Source: Candidatus Solincola jinzensis (lineage in GTDB: Bacteria; Actinomycetota; Geothermincolia; Geothermincolales; RBG-13-55-18). From it: 7,208 bases of DNA. Below, piece by piece: positions 6,166 to 7,208 of this stretch. The stretch's first letter is position 1, and every line of letters begins with the position of its first letter. The stretch spans positions 1 to 7,208 of the forward strand of contig JACVJG010000134.1 of the NCBI GenBank assembly GCA_015711875.1, given 5' to 3'. Below the pieces are notes generated by a model. It was not told the origin of the DNA and searched no databases. It was given only the letters and a program-made list of their open reading frames with translations. The translations under genes and the position numbers were made by a program.

Positions 6166-6183
6166 GCATCGCATGTGCGATGC
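6166..6183 (+). terminator. Hairpin after the NDP-forming synthetase, possible terminator
   Basis: GCATCGCA (6166-6173) and TGCGATGC (6176-6183) are exact reverse complements two bases apart, giving about a 7-bp stem with a 4-nt loop. It starts 27 bp after the stop codon and is followed by CGCATCTTTC, a poor U-tract. It could be a weak terminator or an mRNA 3'-end stem. Confidence 0.4.
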
Positions 6184-6413
6184 CGCATCTTTCAGGCATT
6201 GGTTTTCCAGGCACAAAGTTCTGGGGTGCCATCCTGTCTTTTCTGCAAGGCATGCGGGATCCGGCATCGGCAACGGGACCCACCTGAACGCGGGGAAGGG
6301 GAAGCACGGCGCCGCGCCCAAATCGCGGTCGCTCGCCTCCCAAGCGGGCGCGCCTATATACTACATTAGGCGTTAGGCGCATTGGGCGCCCCGGCAACCA
6401 TATGGCTCCGGGC

Positions 6414-6474
6414 GGCGAGGCCACCATCCCGGAACGTAGAGCCCCGTCTCGCCTTCGCGGTAGGTGGAAACGGG
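6414..6474. repeat. Repeat unit 1 (long form)
   Basis: Three blocks occur in order: GGCGAGGCCAC (6414-6424), CTCGCCTTCGCGGTA (6448-6462) and AAACGGG (6468-6474). The same blocks recur 130-171 bp downstream at 30 of 33 positions. GGCGAG (6414-6419) pairs exactly with CTCGCC (6448-6453). CCACC (6421-6425) can pair with GGTGG (6463-6467), and ATCCCG (6426-6431) with CGGGAT (6471-6476), which would cross the first helix. Confidence 0.5.
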
Positions 6475-6584
6475 ATTGAAGGTCGCGTAACGGTCGGGCT
6501 TGGAAGGCAGATGTCCCCATGCCGCAAAGGCAGTGGTCCTTCACGCAGAGTTGACGGTTACCGGCCTCGGGGCAGGCCGACAGC

Positions 6585-6622
6585 GGTGAGGCCACAGGAC
6601 CTCGCGTTCACGGTAAAACGGG
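6585..6622. repeat. Repeat unit 2 (short form)
   Basis: It carries GGTGAGGCCAC (6585-6595), CTCGCGTTCACGGTA (6601-6615) and AAACGGG (6616-6622), collinear with unit 1 but lacking its 18 extra central bases and its GGTGG insert. GTGAGG (6586-6591) pairs with CCTCGC (6600-6605), including one G-U pair, around an 8-nt loop, so the central hairpin of unit 1 is kept despite base changes. A much weaker third copy may start at CGAGGCAC (6645-6652). Confidence 0.5.
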
Positions 6623-6727
6623 GGCGGGAGAGCCATCGCGATATCGAGGCACCCGGAAGAGACGGTAGACCCATCCTTGCGCTCTTCGCCGGAAAATCGC
6701 GTGAAGGAGAAGATGGAGGCGGAATCG

Positions 6728-7208
6728 ATGTCTGAAGCTCGCATCTTCATATCTCGTGAGAGGCAGGCGGAGCTGGCTCTTATCGCCGTCACCGTGGTAT
6801 GGGGACTCACCTTCTCCCTGGTGAAGAGGAGCCTGGAGGAGATACCGCCCTTCGTTTTCATGGCCTACCGCTTCGCGCTCGCCTTCCTGGTGATGGCCGC
6901 TATATCCGCGCGCAGGATGCGCGGACTCGACCGCGGCACCCTCGCGGCCGGGCTGCTGCTCGGCGTCTTCCTCTACGGCGCCTACTCCCTGCAGACCATG
7001 GGGCTAAAGTACACCTCGGCCGGCAACGCCGGCTTCATCACCGGCCTCTTCGTGGTCTTCGTGCCAGTGCTTTCCACTATCTTCCTGCGCAAGCGGCCGG
7101 GCGCCCGCTCCATCGTGTCCGTGGTCCTTGCCACCGCCGGGCTGGCCCTCCTTTCCCTGCAGCCGGGTCAAGGGGTCAACCTCGGGGACGCCCTGGTGCT
7201 GGGATGCG
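6728..7208 (+). CDS. EamA/DMT-superfamily membrane transporter, N-terminal part
   Basis: This family forms ten-helix inner-membrane exporters or uptake carriers for amino acids, metabolites or unknown solutes; the substrate is not predictable here. About 160 residues are visible before the right edge, roughly half of the usual ~300. Five hydrophobic helices can be read, at about residues 15-33, 41-60, 69-88, 98-118 and 126-144 from this start. Family-like sequence includes WGLTFSLVK in the first helix and MGLKYTSAGNAGFITGL leading into the fourth. The ATG at 6728 is chosen because GGAGG stands 8 nt upstream. An in-frame ATG at 6713 also has AAGGAG, but only 3 nt away; it would add five residues. 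It is preceded by the repeat-rich gap, which could be its leader. It shares strand with the NDP-forming synthetase but is 589 bp away, so an operon is unlikely. Confidence 0.9.
   Translation, partial: MSEARIFISRERQAELALIAVTVVWGLTFSLVKRSLEEIPPFVFMAYRFALAFLVMAAISARRMRGLDRGTLAAGLLLGVFLYGAYSLQTMGLKYTSAGNAGFITGLFVVFVPVLSTIFLRKRPGARSIVSVVLATAGLALLSLQPGQGVNLGDALVLGC

Larger units (their letters stand above)
6139..6727. other. About 590 bp without a convincing gene; repeat- and hairpin-rich
   Basis: The open frames here lack a ribosome site, recognisable motifs or a match to neighbouring protein style, so no gene is called. Seen: the hairpin at 6166-6183; three close copies of TTAGGCG/TTGGGCG (6366-6372, 6373-6379, 6382-6388); TATACT (6357-6362), a 5/6 -10 box without a -35; a GCCCCGG/CCGGGC hairpin (6388-6394 with 6408-6413) enclosing CCATATGG; two diverged repeats at 6414-6474 and 6585-6622; and a CGGCCT/AGGCCG hairpin (6562-6567 with 6574-6579). 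It may be a structured leader or non-coding RNA, a repetitive element, or a decayed sequence. Confidence 0.5.

Noticed and set aside
6388..6480. SAM-I, cobalamin or cyclic-di-GMP riboswitch
   Set aside because: Only short matches (CCGGCAACC; AACGTAGAGCC resembling GACGCAAAGCC) were found; the remaining conserved elements and their order are missing.
6068..6595. 175-aa minus-strand open frame
   Set aside because: It runs into the antisense of the NDP-forming synthetase and has no motif or ribosome site. Stretches such as TYREGETGLYVPGWW and FYRERE in another minus frame reflect the DNA repeats rather than a proven protein.
6382..6735. 117-aa plus-strand open frame in the gap before the transporter
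   Set aside because: No ribosome site, no recognisable domain, and it overlaps the transporter start; composition looks non-coding.

Overview
The window is high-GC bacterial DNA with short AT-rich promoter patches, sigma70-like -35/-10 boxes and good Shine-Dalgarno sites. It holds five genes, two of them cut by the window edges. Composition and gene content (class I acyl-CoA ligase, SCP2-type lipid carrier, NDP-forming acyl-CoA synthetase) fit an Actinomycetota lineage or another high-GC lipid- or organic-acid-using bacterium. No marker gene is present, so this assignment is weak.

Layout. On the minus strand, reading from the middle leftward: a small SCP2-like lipid-binding protein (4223-3648), a GC-rich hairpin, a class I adenylate-forming acyl-CoA ligase of the FadD19/steroid-ligase type (3314-1347), and an FGGY carbohydrate kinase (from 1144, running off the left edge). 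Gaps of 333 and 202 bp, a strong hairpin and candidate promoters suggest that each minus-strand gene can be transcribed separately. On the plus strand: an NDP-forming acyl-CoA synthetase alpha-type protein (4666-6138), about 590 bp without a convincing gene but with repeat and hairpin structure, and the start of an EamA/DMT-family transporter (from 6728).

The core theme is activation and carriage of acyl groups. The class I ligase (acid + ATP + CoA to acyl-CoA + AMP + PPi) lies next to an SCP2-like carrier that could hold a lipid or acyl-CoA. A second, mechanistically different CoA-ligase component (NDP-forming, phosphohistidine) is divergently transcribed from a shared 440-bp control region. 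The kinase and transporter may be unrelated neighbours.

Most notable: (i) a gapless 72-residue internal repeat in the SCP2-like protein; (ii) roughly 60 extra residues in the class I ligase between its P-loop and FHG motif; (iii) the NDP-forming synthetase lacks a beta (ATP-grasp) part and none is encoded nearby; (iv) two diverged repeats in the 6139-6727 region that share a conserved hairpin; (v) several palindromes placed like operators. I saw no CRISPR array, tRNA, rRNA, insertion sequence or defence system.
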